DNA of 64,000 nucleotides from Gadus chalcogrammus (Eukaryota > Chordata > Actinopteri > Gadiformes > Gadidae): contig NC_079420.1 of assembly GCF_026213295.1 (NCBI RefSeq), forward strand, positions 11,179,548 to 11,243,547, written 5' to 3'. Shown here piece by piece: positions 29,421 to 41,600 of this stretch (position 1 is its first letter; every line of letters begins with the position of its first letter). Both the position numbers and the translations under genes were made by a program. The notes under the pieces are model-generated. The model did not search any database. It worked only from the letters and a program-made list of their open reading frames with translations, and was not told the origin of the DNA.

Positions 29421-29684
29421 AGAGTATTCGTAACACACTTAATTAATTAATAAAATCCTTATGTTACAATTCAAAGTGACGGTGATGCGTCCTGCTTGAG
29501 GAATTCAAAAGATGCCGACTCTGGGAATGTGTGTGGTTCACCAAACCATCGTCACAACCCTTCAATTAAAGGTTTATGATACTGCCAGGTTTGTGTTGAG
29601 AAATAGCCTCTAAACACAGAGCACTTCTCTAGAGTGGAACCAAAGCACCGACACACAGACCCAGAGAGGAAAACCGGGTGACTG

Positions 29685-29970
29685 TGGGGGCGTTCCTGTT
29701 TGGAAACCACGGAAACCGTGGGCCTTCCTGTTTGGGACGAGCCATGGGACTTTCTGTTTGGGAACAGTGGGACTTCCTGTTTGGGAACCGTGGTTCCTGT
29801 TTGGGATCCATCAGCGTTCCGGTTTGAGAACCATCAGTGTTCCTGTTTGGGAACCATGGAAACCGTGGGCCTTCCTTTTTGGGAACCATGGGACTTCATG
29901 TTTGGGAACAGTGGGACTTCCTGTTTGGGAACCGTGGGGTCAGCGTCCGCGTTTGGGAACGTTCTAGGGG
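29685..29970. repeat. TTCCTGTTTGGGAACCATGG minisatellite
   Basis: About ten units of 26-30 bp centred on CTTCCTGTTTGGGAAC. Confidence 0.9.
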
Positions 29971-30237
29971 AAGGGGAAACCCTCCATTCAACTTAAATGA
30001 TCCAAACTCAGAGAGAACCTGACCTAGTGAGTTTGAGGACTGAGTCCGACCCCGGGCCGGTCCCATGACCACCTGACCCCCCCGTGGCCCATATCGTGGC
30101 TCATAGACCGTGTAGGCGGGGCTTATCTGTTCTGCTTCACCATTGGTGAACGCCCGTGTCTCTCTGCAGGCCTGATGTTCAGGCCTCTGAGCCAACTGAG
30201 ACCGGCCCACGGATTACCAGGCCTGATGCCAATGCAG

Positions 30238-30240
<3 letters not shown>

Positions 30241-30319
<79 letters not shown>

Positions 30320-30324
30320 GCGTG
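30241..30324. repeat. (TG)n microsatellite
   Basis: About 40 TG units. Positions 30560-30640 then repeat GCGCCATCTAGAGGATT twice. No gene is seen between 29970 and 30940. Confidence 0.95.
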
Positions 30325-30959
30325 CATTTCAGAACACAGACAATTTCACATTTCAAGGGCCAACATTTCTGACCAAATCCCTTTGACACAAATTATACTT
30401 AATGGAATACTAGATCCCGTCCGTCTCTCTCTCTCTGTCTGTCTCTCCCCCTTTATATCTGCATGTGTCTCTCTGTCTGTCTTCCTGTCTCTCTGCCTGC
30501 CACAGACACATGCCTCTGTTTCTGAGGTCCCAGAGTGACGCATAAAGTGGGCGGGACTTCAGGATTATCGGGGATTTAAGCCACTGCGCCATCTAGAGGA
30601 TTGTCTGGGATTTAAATCCATGCGCCATCTAGAGGATTATCGGGGGCCGGTGCGCCAGTCTTTATTGGAGTGGGGCCTAATATTGTTGTAACACGACAAA
30701 CAATCCATAACATTCCTTTATTTATTTTTAACTTTTATAAACTTTACCATTATGAACCGACACATTTAATAAAAGCATTATTAATGAACATGAACTGTTT
30801 AAAGTTGAATAATATCTCCTTTTATTAAATTCAAATTGATTGCCAATTAGGGTACCAAAGTATTTAAAAGGTTCTGAGAAAGAATCACCAGGGATATACA
30901 ATAAAACATACTAAGCAGATACCCAGGGTGAAATATTTAATTTTAAATCCCAAACTTCC

Positions 30960-31040
30960 TGGTCCTGGTGGTGTCGTGATGACGTCACTCCGCCGCGGCC
31001 GCGTGATGACGTCACTGCGTTGTTGTTGGGGTCCGAGACG
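30960..31040 (+). promoter_or_regulatory. Probable brd1 CpG promoter with paired CRE sites
   Basis: Two perfect TGACGTCA motifs (30980-30987 and 31007-31014), 27 bases apart, flank CCGCCGCGGCCGC. CREB/ATF sites in CpG promoters near transcription starts are well established. The first brd1 exon would then be non-coding and lie between here and 32610. No clear TATA box is seen. Confidence 0.55.
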
Positions 31041-31462
31041 CTCCGCGGTCGACTAGGGAAGCCCAAATAATAGTGAATCATAGCGTTCATATTTCACCTA
31101 TATGGACTAAAACCCACCTGGATGCTGATCAAATCCGCGGTGTTGGCGGATCCCCTCGTCGCGGCGGTCCTGGAGCCTGGCTGCACCCTGCAGACAGAGA
31201 TATAACATATATACACCGGGCAGAGGGGGGTATTAGGTCTGGTCGGATGTGGATCTACTACCCAAGGCCGCTGTTTTTAGAAAGCCTGTAACTCCTGAAC
31301 ACCACCGGGTAATTACGATATATATTGTTACTGTGACGCCCGGATTCCTTGGTGTTGTGCGGCAGACTTTAAACCCCTGTATGGACCCGGTGTCGGCGGT
31401 CTGTTGGGCCGACAGGAACGCTGGGTCTCTGTGTTGTCCTGCTGGTCGCCATGTTACCCTCA

Positions 31463-31830
31463 CAGGCTAGCGGTAGCCTAGCCTGTTAGCTGTGGACAGT
31501 GTCCTGCTGTAATACTTCCCCAAGCTAACGTTAGCCTAGCCCGTTAGCTCTGGGACGGTGTCCTGCTGTTGCACTTCCCCTAGCCAACGTTAGCCTAGTC
31601 TGTTAGCGTTGGACATTGCCCTGCTGTAATACTTCCCCAAGCTAACCTTAGCCTAGCCGGTGGACAGGTTTTCCTGGTCTTACCCTCTGACGTTAGCCAA
31701 GCACAGCCTGGTAGCCGTTTGAGCGAGCGTCCTTGTGTTCACTTCCCATAACGTTAGCCTAGCCTGCTAGCCAGCGGAAAGAGTGTTCCCTAAGCTAGGA
31801 CAGCGTTGGACAGTGTCCTGTTGTGGTTCC
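31463..31830. repeat. GTTAGCCTAGCCTGTTAGC repeat in brd1 5' intron
   Basis: Five degenerate units of about 64 bp containing GGACAGTGTCCTGCTGT and AACGTTAGCCTAGCC. A GTAGAGTTAACATATA repeat follows at 31910-32000. Confidence 0.85.
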
Positions 31831-32175
31831 TGTTCCTCCGCTTACGAATTAAGGGCTAGTAGAGCTATTTGTGGTAGAGTTAGTGGTTGGTAGAAGGCGT
31901 GAGTAGGAAAGTTACTAGATAGTAGAGTTAACATATAGTAGAGTTAACATATAGTAGAGTTAACAGGTAGTAGAGTTAACAGGTAGTAGAGTGAGGGGTT
32001 AGTTTGGTGAGTAGAGGCAGAAGGTTGTAGAGGGGGTTGATTGGAGGGTTAGTGGGTAGAATAGTTGGTTAGTATAGATGGGGGGTAGTATGGTTTGTAC
32101 AATGTTTCCCTAGGATGTTTTTCAAGCTGAGCTGTGTGTGTGATACTGATGTGCATGGTGCTGATGTGCACGCTG

Positions 32176-32177
<2 letters not shown>

Positions 32178-32249
<72 letters not shown>
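32178..32249. repeat. (TG)n microsatellite
   Basis: About 35 TG units flanked by GCTGATGTGCACGCTGATG direct repeats. Confidence 0.95.
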
Positions 32250-32617
32250 ACAATGCTGATGCTGATGTTCACGGTGTTGATGTGAGAGGTTTTAGATCAT
32301 TGATTGCAGTAGGGCCCTGTGCATTCAAACATCTCATGGTATAGCAAATGCCAAATACAGTATGATCAATTAGTTATGATCAATTCATCATACAGTATAA
32401 GTATTATTTTTTCTTCTATAGCAGAACCATATTTATCTCGAAGTATTGTCACATATTTGTAACTGAAGCTCAGTAATGTGTCCAGTGTATGGCCGGCGTA
32501 TTGCATAGGTGGTCTGAACAGGACAGATAGTCAAATTAGTTCATTGTCTTGCGGTAGAGAGGAGGGGCGTTAAAGTGTGTGGTTCATGTGGTCCTCGTGG
32601 TCCTCCTAGGTGCCGCC

Positions 32618-35600
32618 ATGAGGAAGAAGGGTCCCCACCCGCGCGTGGTTCTTCCCAAGAGGGACTCCTCGCCCATCAAGCCGTCGGCCAACCGCGAGAC
32701 CCTGACGTACGCCCAGGCTCAGCGCATCGTTGAGCTGGAGGTTGACGGCCGCCCGCACCGCCTCAGCATCTTCGACAAGCTGGAGGTGGTGGGCGACGAC
32801 ACGGCCACCGCCCAGGAGATCATGGAGTGCAACAGCAACAAGGAGAACCACGAGAAGCCCCCGCAGGTCCTGGTGCGCTCGGCCCGCCTGAAGAACAGCC
32901 AGCAGAGGAAGAGCGGGGCTGCGGCGGCGCCGGGCCCCGGGGGGCCCCCCAGCAGCGCCCTCCTGGAGCCCCGCTTCCGCACGGTGGAGTACAACCTGCC
33001 GGTGGTCCCGCGGCGGCCCGCCGCCTTCTACCAGTACACGGAGCAGACGGAGGAGGAGCTGGACGAGGAGGTGGAGTACGACATGGACGAGGAGGACTAC
33101 GCCTGGCTTGAGCTCCTCAACGAGAGGCGGAGGAGTGAGGGCGTCAGCCAGGTCTCCTACAACCTCTTCGAGTTCCTCATGGACCGGTTGGAGAAGGAGT
33201 CCCTGGGCGAGCAGCGCTCCCCAGTGGACGAGGACGCCGTGTGCTGCATCTGCATGGACGGGGACGCCGCCGACAGCAACGTCATCCTGTTCTGCGACGC
33301 GTGCGACATCGCCGTGCACCAGGAGTGCTACGGCGTGCCCTACGTGCCCGAGGGCCAGTGGCTCTGCCGCCACTGCCTGCAGCGGCCGGCGCGGCCCGCC
33401 GAGTGCCTCTTCTGCCCCAACCGGGGCGGCGCCCTCAAGAAGACGGACGACGACCGCTGGGGCCACGTGGCGTGCGCGCTGTGGGTGCCCGAGGTGGGCT
33501 TCTCGGACACGGTGTTCATCGAGCCCATTGACGGCGTGGGGAACATCCCGCCGGCCCGCTGGAAGCTGACCTGCTCGCTGTGCAAGGAGAAGGGCGCCGG
33601 CGCCTGCATCCAGTGCCACCGCGCCAACTGCTACACGGCCTTCCATGTGAGCTGCGCCCAGCGGGCCGGCCTCTACATGAAGATGGAGCCCGTCAGGGAA
33701 CCCAGCGAGGCGGGGGCTGCCGCCTTCTCCGTCAAGAAGACGGCCTACTGCTGTGCTCACACGCCGGAGGGCTGCGACCGGCGGCCGCTGCACGTCTACG
33801 ACCAGCCCGGGGACCGCAAGCCCGGCAAGCAGAGGAGCAAAACCAAGATCAAGAGAGAGGAGCCCGACCCGGAGGCACCGGCCATCAGCGGGCCCAGCAT
33901 CACCCTGTCTAGGTAGGTACTAGGTCCACTTCACCCTGTCTAGGTAGGTACTAGGTCCACTTCACCCTGTGTAGGTAGGTACTAGGCCCACATCACTATG
34001 TCTAGGTAGGTACTAGGCCCACATCACTGTCTAGGTAGGTACTAGGCCCACTCACTATGTCTAGGTAGGTACTAGGCCCACTCACTATGTCTAGGTAGGT
34101 ACTAGGCCCACATCACTATGTCTAGGTAGGTACTAGGTCCACTTCACCCTAGGTAGGTTCTAGGTCCACATCACCCTTTCTGGGTCGGTACTAGGCCCAC
34201 ATCACCCTGTCTAGGTAGGTACTAGGTCCACTTCACCCTGTCTAGGTAGGTACTAGGCCCACATCACTATGTCTAGGTAGGTACTAGGCCCACATCACTA
34301 TGTCTAGGTAGGTACTAGGCCCACTCACTATGTCTAGGTAGGTTCTAGGTCCACATCACCCTTTCTGGGTCGGTACTAGGCCCACATCACCCTGTACAGT
34401 AGGGCTGCTCGATTATGGAAATAATCACGTTATTTTAGTCAATATGGAAATCACAATAATTAAAAATTATTTTTGAGTTTGAAAACATGATGTATTTATT
34501 CGGCATGTCTCCCAAAAACCTGTTGTAACAGAACTTTGAAATGTCGCCTTAAAAGAATGCACAAAATCGTCAAAAAGAAAATGTTCAAATCTAAAATAAT
34601 GTGCAGATATGTATCCGGCTGTTCTGGATACATATCTGTTCTGGATACAAGAAAACCAAAAAAAAAAGCTATTTTATTAGTTATGTGATCATTTGACGCT
34701 AAAAAAATAATCAAGATCGAATTTTGATTAATCGCCCAGCCCTACTGTCTAGGTAGGTCCAGCAGCACCCCGTCTTTGTAGGTCCAGGTAGGTCCATTTA
34801 GGCCTGTAGTTCCATGTAGTCCTGTAGGTCCAGATTGGCCCAGCATTACCCGATACAGGCAGCCCGTAGGTCCATGTGCAAGCCAAGAAAATACATAAAT
34901 AATCTGTTTCCTAACTGTCGTTTTTAACATCCTCCTGCGTCTCTCAGCTTCGAGAGCATCGTGAACCAGGTGGCGGTCCAGAAAAAGAGGTCCTTCGTGG
35001 AGAGAGTTCTGAGCTATTGGGTCCTGAAGAGACAGTCCAGGAACAATGTCCCCCTGATCCGCCGCCTGCAAGCCAACTCCCAGCCCCCAAAGAACCACCA
35101 ACCGGTCAGTCCTAAGACCGACCCAATGGTCAGTCCTCCTAAGACCCACCCAACGGTCAGTCCTAACCCCCAGACCCCCAAGAACCCTCAACCGGTCAGT
35201 CCTAAGACCCACCCAACGGTCAGTACTGAGACCCATCAACCGGTCAGTCCTACCCCCCAGCCCCCCAGGACCCACCTACCGGTCAGTCCTAAGACCAGCC
35301 CAACGGTCAGTCCTCCTAACACCCAGCCCCCCAGTACAATGAGTCCGTCAGTCAGTCCTAACCCAGGTCCAGGGGTCAGGAAGGGGGCGCGTGGTAACCC
35401 GGTGTGTTTGTGACTGCAGGAGTTCCGCCTGGAGCGCAGCCAGGAGCTGAAGGAGCAGCTGACGGAGTGGCACCGCCTGAGGCACGACCTGGAGAGGGCC
35501 CGCCTGCTGCTGGAGCTCATCCGCAAGAGGGAGAAGCTCAAGAGGGAGGAGGTGGGTCGGGAGGGAGGGGTTAGCCTGGTCTACAGGAGAACCTGGTCTA

Positions 35601-38600
35601 CAGGAGAACCTGGTCTACAGGTAGAACCTGGTCAACAGGGGAGGGGTTAGCCTGGGCTACAGGTAGAACCTGGTCTACAGGGGAGGGGTTAGCCTGGGCT
35701 ACAGGTAGAACCTGGTCTACAGGGGAGGGGATAGCCTGGTCTACAGGGGAACCTGGTCTACAGGGGAGGGGATAGCCTGGGCTACAGGAGAACCTGGTCT
35801 ACAGGTAGAACCTGGTCTACAGGGGAGGGGTTAGCCTGGGCTACAGGTAGAACCTGGTCTACAGGGGAGGGGCTAGCCTGGGCTACAGGTAGAACCTGGT
35901 CTACAGGGGAGGGGCTAGCCTGGGCTACAGTTAGAACCTGGTCATGTGGTCTACAGTTAGAACCTGGTCCTAAGGCCTAACCTTGTCCTGAGGTGCACTC
36001 CTGGTGTGATGACGTTACTGTCGGCGATGTCCCTGTCCATGCAGATGCAGCACACGGTGTCAAACCTGTTCTACCGTGGTCTTGAGGTCTAACGTGGTCC
36101 TGAGGTCTAACCTATCTCTGTGCTCTTCAGGTGAAGCTGCAGCAGTCTCTCATGGAGGTCCAGCTGACTCCCCTCAACATCCTGATGAGAGCCGTCCTCG
36201 CCCAGCTGCAGGACAAGGACACCTACAACATCTTCGCCCAGCCAGTCAGCCTCAAAGAGGTCATTATAATATATATAAAATATATTATGTCCCCTTTTAG
36301 TCCCTGACTTCCTGTCTAACTCCTTCTGTGTCTCATGACATCCTGTCTAACTCCTCCTCCGTCCCCTGACTTCCTGTCTAACTCCTCCTGACTTCCTGTC
36401 TAACTCCTCCTGACTTCCTGTCTAACTCCTCCTGACTTCCTGTCTAATTCCTCCTGACTTCCAGTCTAACTCCTCCTAACTTCCTGTCTAACTCCTCCTG
36501 ACTTCCTGTCTAACTCGTCCTGTCTGCTCAGGTCCCAGACTACCTGGACCACATCAGTCAGCCCATGGACTTCTCTACGGTGCGGAAGCGGATCGAGGCC
36601 CACCACTACAGCAGCCTGGAGGCTCTGGAGGAGGACTTCAACCTCATCATCTCCAACTGCATGACCTACAACAATCCAGAGTCCTTCTTCTACAAGGCGG
36701 CGCAGCGCATGCAGGACCACGGCGGGGCCATCCTCCGCAAGGCCCGGCGCCAGGCCCACAAGGTCGGCTACCAAGTCCCCGGGGGCACCCACCTCCCCTC
36801 CGCCCCCCCACCGGCGGAGCCAGCCCCCTTCAGCTGGGAGCACGGTGAGAGAGCACCTAGCAGCTAGCCCCATAGAGATAGGTTAGGATGTGTTGTGTCT
36901 CTGCACTGGACTGGACTTAAGTTTCAGTGGACCTTATCCTGAGCCCTGCCTGGTCTGTTATGTTGTGTTAATATAATGTTATGTTAATGCCAGTCTGTTA
37001 TGTTAATGTTATGATCTGATATGTCAATGTAATGTTATGCTCTGTTCTAGTGGACCGTGTGCTGAGCCCGGCCTACCGCCTGCAGACCCCGCTGCAGCAG
37101 CAGCTGGACGAGCTGCTGGAGCAGCTGGACGCCTGCGTGTCCATGAAGCAGAGCCCCTCGCGCAGCAAGCGGCTCAAGCTGCTGAAGAAGAGCATCGTGG
37201 AGGTCCGGGCCCAGCTCAACCGGCCCCTCCACACTCGGACCCCCGCCCCGGGCCCCTTGGAGCCCACGGAGACGCCCCCTGCTGAGGCTCAGGGCTCCCC
37301 AGCCCGCACACACAACCATGGTCAGTCACACGCACGTCACACGCACACACAGTCAGTCACCCGTCGGTCACACGGTCGTTCCTCCCAGGGCCGTAGCGCT
37401 GTCTCCTGACCCGGGACCTGCTGCCTGGCGCTTGTGTCCAGAGTGACTCTGTGTCTGACTCTAGAGGTGCTCTGTATCTGACTCTAGAGGTGCTCTGTGT
37501 CTGACTCTAGAGGTGCATTGTGTCTGACTCTCTAGAGGTGCTCTGTGTCTCTAGAGGTGCTCTGTGTCTCTAGAGGTGCTCTGTGTCTCTAGAGGTGCTC
37601 TGTGTCTCTAGAGGTGCTCTGTGTCTGTCTCTAGAGGTGCTCTGTGTCTGTCTCTAGAGGTGCTCTGTATCTCTAGAGGTGCTCTGTGTCTCTAGAGGTG
37701 CTCTGTGTCTCTAGAGGTGCTCTGTGTCTGTCTCTAGAGGTGCTCTGTGTCTGTCTCTAGAGGTGCTCTGTGTCTCTAGAGGTGCTCTGTGTCTCTAGAG
37801 GTGCTCTGTGTCTCTAGAGGTGCTCTGTGTCTCTAGAGGTGCTCTGTGTCTCTAGAGGTGCTCTGTGTCTCTAGAGGTGCTCTGTGTCTGACTCTAGAGG
37901 TGCTCTGTGTCTGACTCTAGAGGTGCTCTGTGTCTGACTCTCTAGAGGTGCTCTGTGTCTGTCTCTAGAGGTGCTCTGTGTTTCTAGAGGTGCTCTGTGT
38001 CTCTAGAGGTGCTCTGTGTCTCTAGAGGTGCTCTGTGTCTCTAGAGGTGCTCTGTGTCTCTAGAGGTGCTCTGTGTCTCTAGAGGGGCTCTGTGTCTGAC
38101 TGTCTGTCCGTCTCCCTGAACAGAGGAGCGCTCTATACCGCCGCCCCCTGCCCAGCCACTGTGCTCCCTAGCAGAAGAACCCCCCGGATCGCCCCACCCG
38201 TCCAGCCCCGACGCCTCCGCCCCGCCGCTCGTCACAGACGCCACTACCTCAGAACCACAGGGACCGCCCGCCGCCGCCCCCACGCCCACAGCCGCCGCCT
38301 CCCCGCCTCCGACCGGGCCAACCGGACCCCCGACCGGGCCCTGCAGACCCCCCGCTGGTCGGCGCGGCAGCCTTCTCTTCCGTAAGTCCAAGAGCGTCAG
38401 CCCGCTGAAAGCTCCCCCGCCGGGCGGCGTCTCCCCGGGCTGCGTCCCACCGGGCTGCGTCCCGCCGGGCTCCCCGCCCCTGGGGACCAAGAGCTTCCTG
38501 TCGGTGGTGATCCCCCGCCTTGAGACCCTCCTGCTGCCCAGGAAGAGGGCCCGCAGCGCCAGCACGGACCGGGGCCGCGATGGGGACTGCCCCCGAAAAC

Positions 38601-41600
38601 GCCTCGACACAGGTACGGGGGGGGGGAGAGAAGGGTAGAGAGGTAGAGGGAGAGGGGAGAGGGAGGGGTACTATGGGGTCAGAACAGTCTCGTTAATAAT
38701 GAATGCACAGAGAAGGGTTCACAAATGTATTTTGTGATTTATGTATAAATTACTCTCTTCTCACAGATACATTTCAATGCACACACAAATGGATATCGGT
38801 ATGTATAAATGTAAGATAAATCCATAGACAAAAATAAGTTTCACAAACACATTTCTGATCCACACACAAATGTGCCTTGTTTTAAATAAAAATAATATAA
38901 ATCCATAAATATATGAATGAAAAAGATATTTGCAATTTTCATCAAAATGTGTTTGGATGTTGTTATATTTATATACAAACTCTTAAACTTGAATTTACAA
39001 GACGCTTTTCATTTGTGAACTTGTTTGCATTTGTGTGTGAACTGGTCTGTATTTACATGTGAATTTTTGAGACTCTCCTGACGTGGCTGGATTCACAAAT
39101 GTATTTTTTTCAACAAGGAACTCTCTGTAGCCAATCAGATTCCTCCCTCGTTTTCAGCCAATCACATGACTGCAGTGACTGGGTTTTTACATTGTCGGTG
39201 CCGTGCCGTTTACTACTTTAACGACAATCCCAAAACCCAGTCGAAACTAGATGGAAAAAGTGTGTAGCTAAACGTGACGCAGCTTTTACTTCTTCGCCAC
39301 CTAGAGATTGTTATGTACGATCGTTCAAAAAACCCATGTTAGTTCCCATAGACATTTGACAGAGGGAGGCTCGGAGGCTGGACTCAGAGGTCGGAACTGC
39401 ACTCATGTGATTGGCTGAAAACGAGGGAGGCAACTGATTGGCTACAGAGAGTTCCTTTTTGAAAAAAATGCCTTTGTGAATCTAGCGACGTCAGGAGAGT
39501 CTCAAAAATCCACATATAAATACAGTCCAGTTCACACAAATATGCAAACAAGTTCACAAATGAAAACCGTCTCGTTAATTCAAATTTAACAGTTTGTATA
39601 TAAATGTAACAACATCCAAATACATTTTTGATGAAAATTGCAAATATTTTTTAAATTAATATATGTATGGATGTATATTACATTTATTTAAAACCAGGCA
39701 CATTTGTGTAAGGATCAGAAATGTGTTTGTGAAACCTATTTTTGTTTATGGATTTATTTTACATTTATACATACCGATATCCATTTGTGTGTGCATTGAA
39801 ATGATTTGTGAGAAGAGAGTAATTTATACTAAATCACAAAATACATTTGTGAACCCTTCTCTGTGCATTCATTATTAATGAGACTGTTCTGACCCCATCG
39901 GGTACAGGGGGAGGGGAGAGGGAGGGGTACAGGGAGAGAGAGAGAGAGGGGGGAGGGGAGAGGGAGGGGTACAGGGAGAGAGAGAGAGGGGGGGGAGGGG
40001 TACAGGGAGAGGGTAAACTTCCTGTTTCCTGGTCTTGTGGTAAACTCCTTCCTGTTCGGTAGTAACCTCCTTCCTGTTTCTTCCCGGTTGGGATCAGGAT
40101 TGGCCAACGGCTTCGTGGTGGAGGAGGAGGAGGAGGGAGAGGATGAAGGGTCAGGGTCCAGCCGCCTTCTGGAGCCTCGGAGGCGCTGTGCCTCAGAGTC
40201 CAGCATCTCCTCCAGCGGCAGTCTTCTCTGCAGCACCAGGTACCCACAATGCACCAGGAGGAACCCGAGCGAGCGGACACAAAGCCAACGGTGTGTGACT
40301 GAGTGTCTGTCTTGCAGCACAGTGACTGTACAGAAGAGTTTGAAAGGGCGCTCCCTGGTGGCACGGCGGTGCACTGCAGACGTTAAGACCTCACGCCTCA
40401 ACTGCAGGGAGCACACGCAGCTCCCCAGAGACGTACACCTGGCCACAGGTGAGGGGCCGGGGACAGCCAATAGGAAAAGAGCTGGAGACAGCCAATAGGA
40501 CGAGAGGCTGGGGACAGCCAATCAGACCAAAATGTCGGGGACAGCCAATAGAACGAGGGGCCGGGGTCCGCCAATAGGACGAGGGGCCGGGGTCCGCCAA
40601 TAGGACGAGGGGCCGGGGTCCGCCAATAGGACGAGGGGCCGGGGACAGCCAATAGGACGAGGGGCCGGGGACCGCCAATGGGACGAGGGGCCGGGGACAG
40701 CCAATGGCAGGGGACCTGGGGGTTTGTGTATCAGCACTGTGGGGCCACAGAGTACAGTAATTCCACGACAACAGTACAGGATTAATTGTCTAGTCATCAT
40801 AGTACAGCACTTTACTACAGTATGGGAACACTAGGGTACAGTATTCTATTGTAGGGTACTGAGGTATAGTAGGGAACTTTACAACAGTATGTGTACATTA
40901 GGGTACAGTACTACACTAGGGTATTGTTGTATAGTAGGTTATAGTAGGGTACTGTAGTATAGTAGGGACTTTACTACAGTATGTGTACAGTAGGGTACAG
41001 TACTGCCGCTTTTCCACCGCACATGTAGCTCGACTCGACACGACACGACTCGACACGACTCGACATGGTAGCAGCGCGGGTGCTTTTCCACCGCAAATAG
41101 TACCTCCGGGACGTGGGCGGGGTCGTCTGCGCGAAAGGGCCGTGACGTATTTTTGTACGCGACGCAAACAACACCTACGTAACCCACACATGGACAGAAC
41201 CCACATTACAACAATGGAGAACATCGATGCGATGGTATTCGTGTTCGTATTATTAGCTGGCATGTTGAAGAAGTGGAATATGTTGGCTGCGGCGTTACTA
41301 TGGCTGTTCTATCGTTACCAGCATGGTTGCCATGTCGCTCTCGTGACTTCGTCACACTCTCTGGCCAATCAGTGGCCGGCCGTCTGCCGACGTCACCTTT
41401 TAGCATCGGCTCAGCCGCTTGGAACCTAGAGCGAGGCGGTACTAGAAAAAGCAGCCACTTGAGGTACTAGATCGCGGTGGAAACGCAAAAAAGGCGAGCT
41501 GAGTCGAGTCGAGTCGAGTCGTGTCGAGCTGGTACCATGCAGTGGAAAAGCGGCATACTACAGTAGGGTATTGTAGTATAGTAGGGTACTGAGGTATAGT

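Noticed and set aside
32606..33793. A 395-codon frame antisense to brd1 exon 2
   Set aside because: Shadow of a GC-rich coding exon; the sense strand encodes clear PHD fingers.
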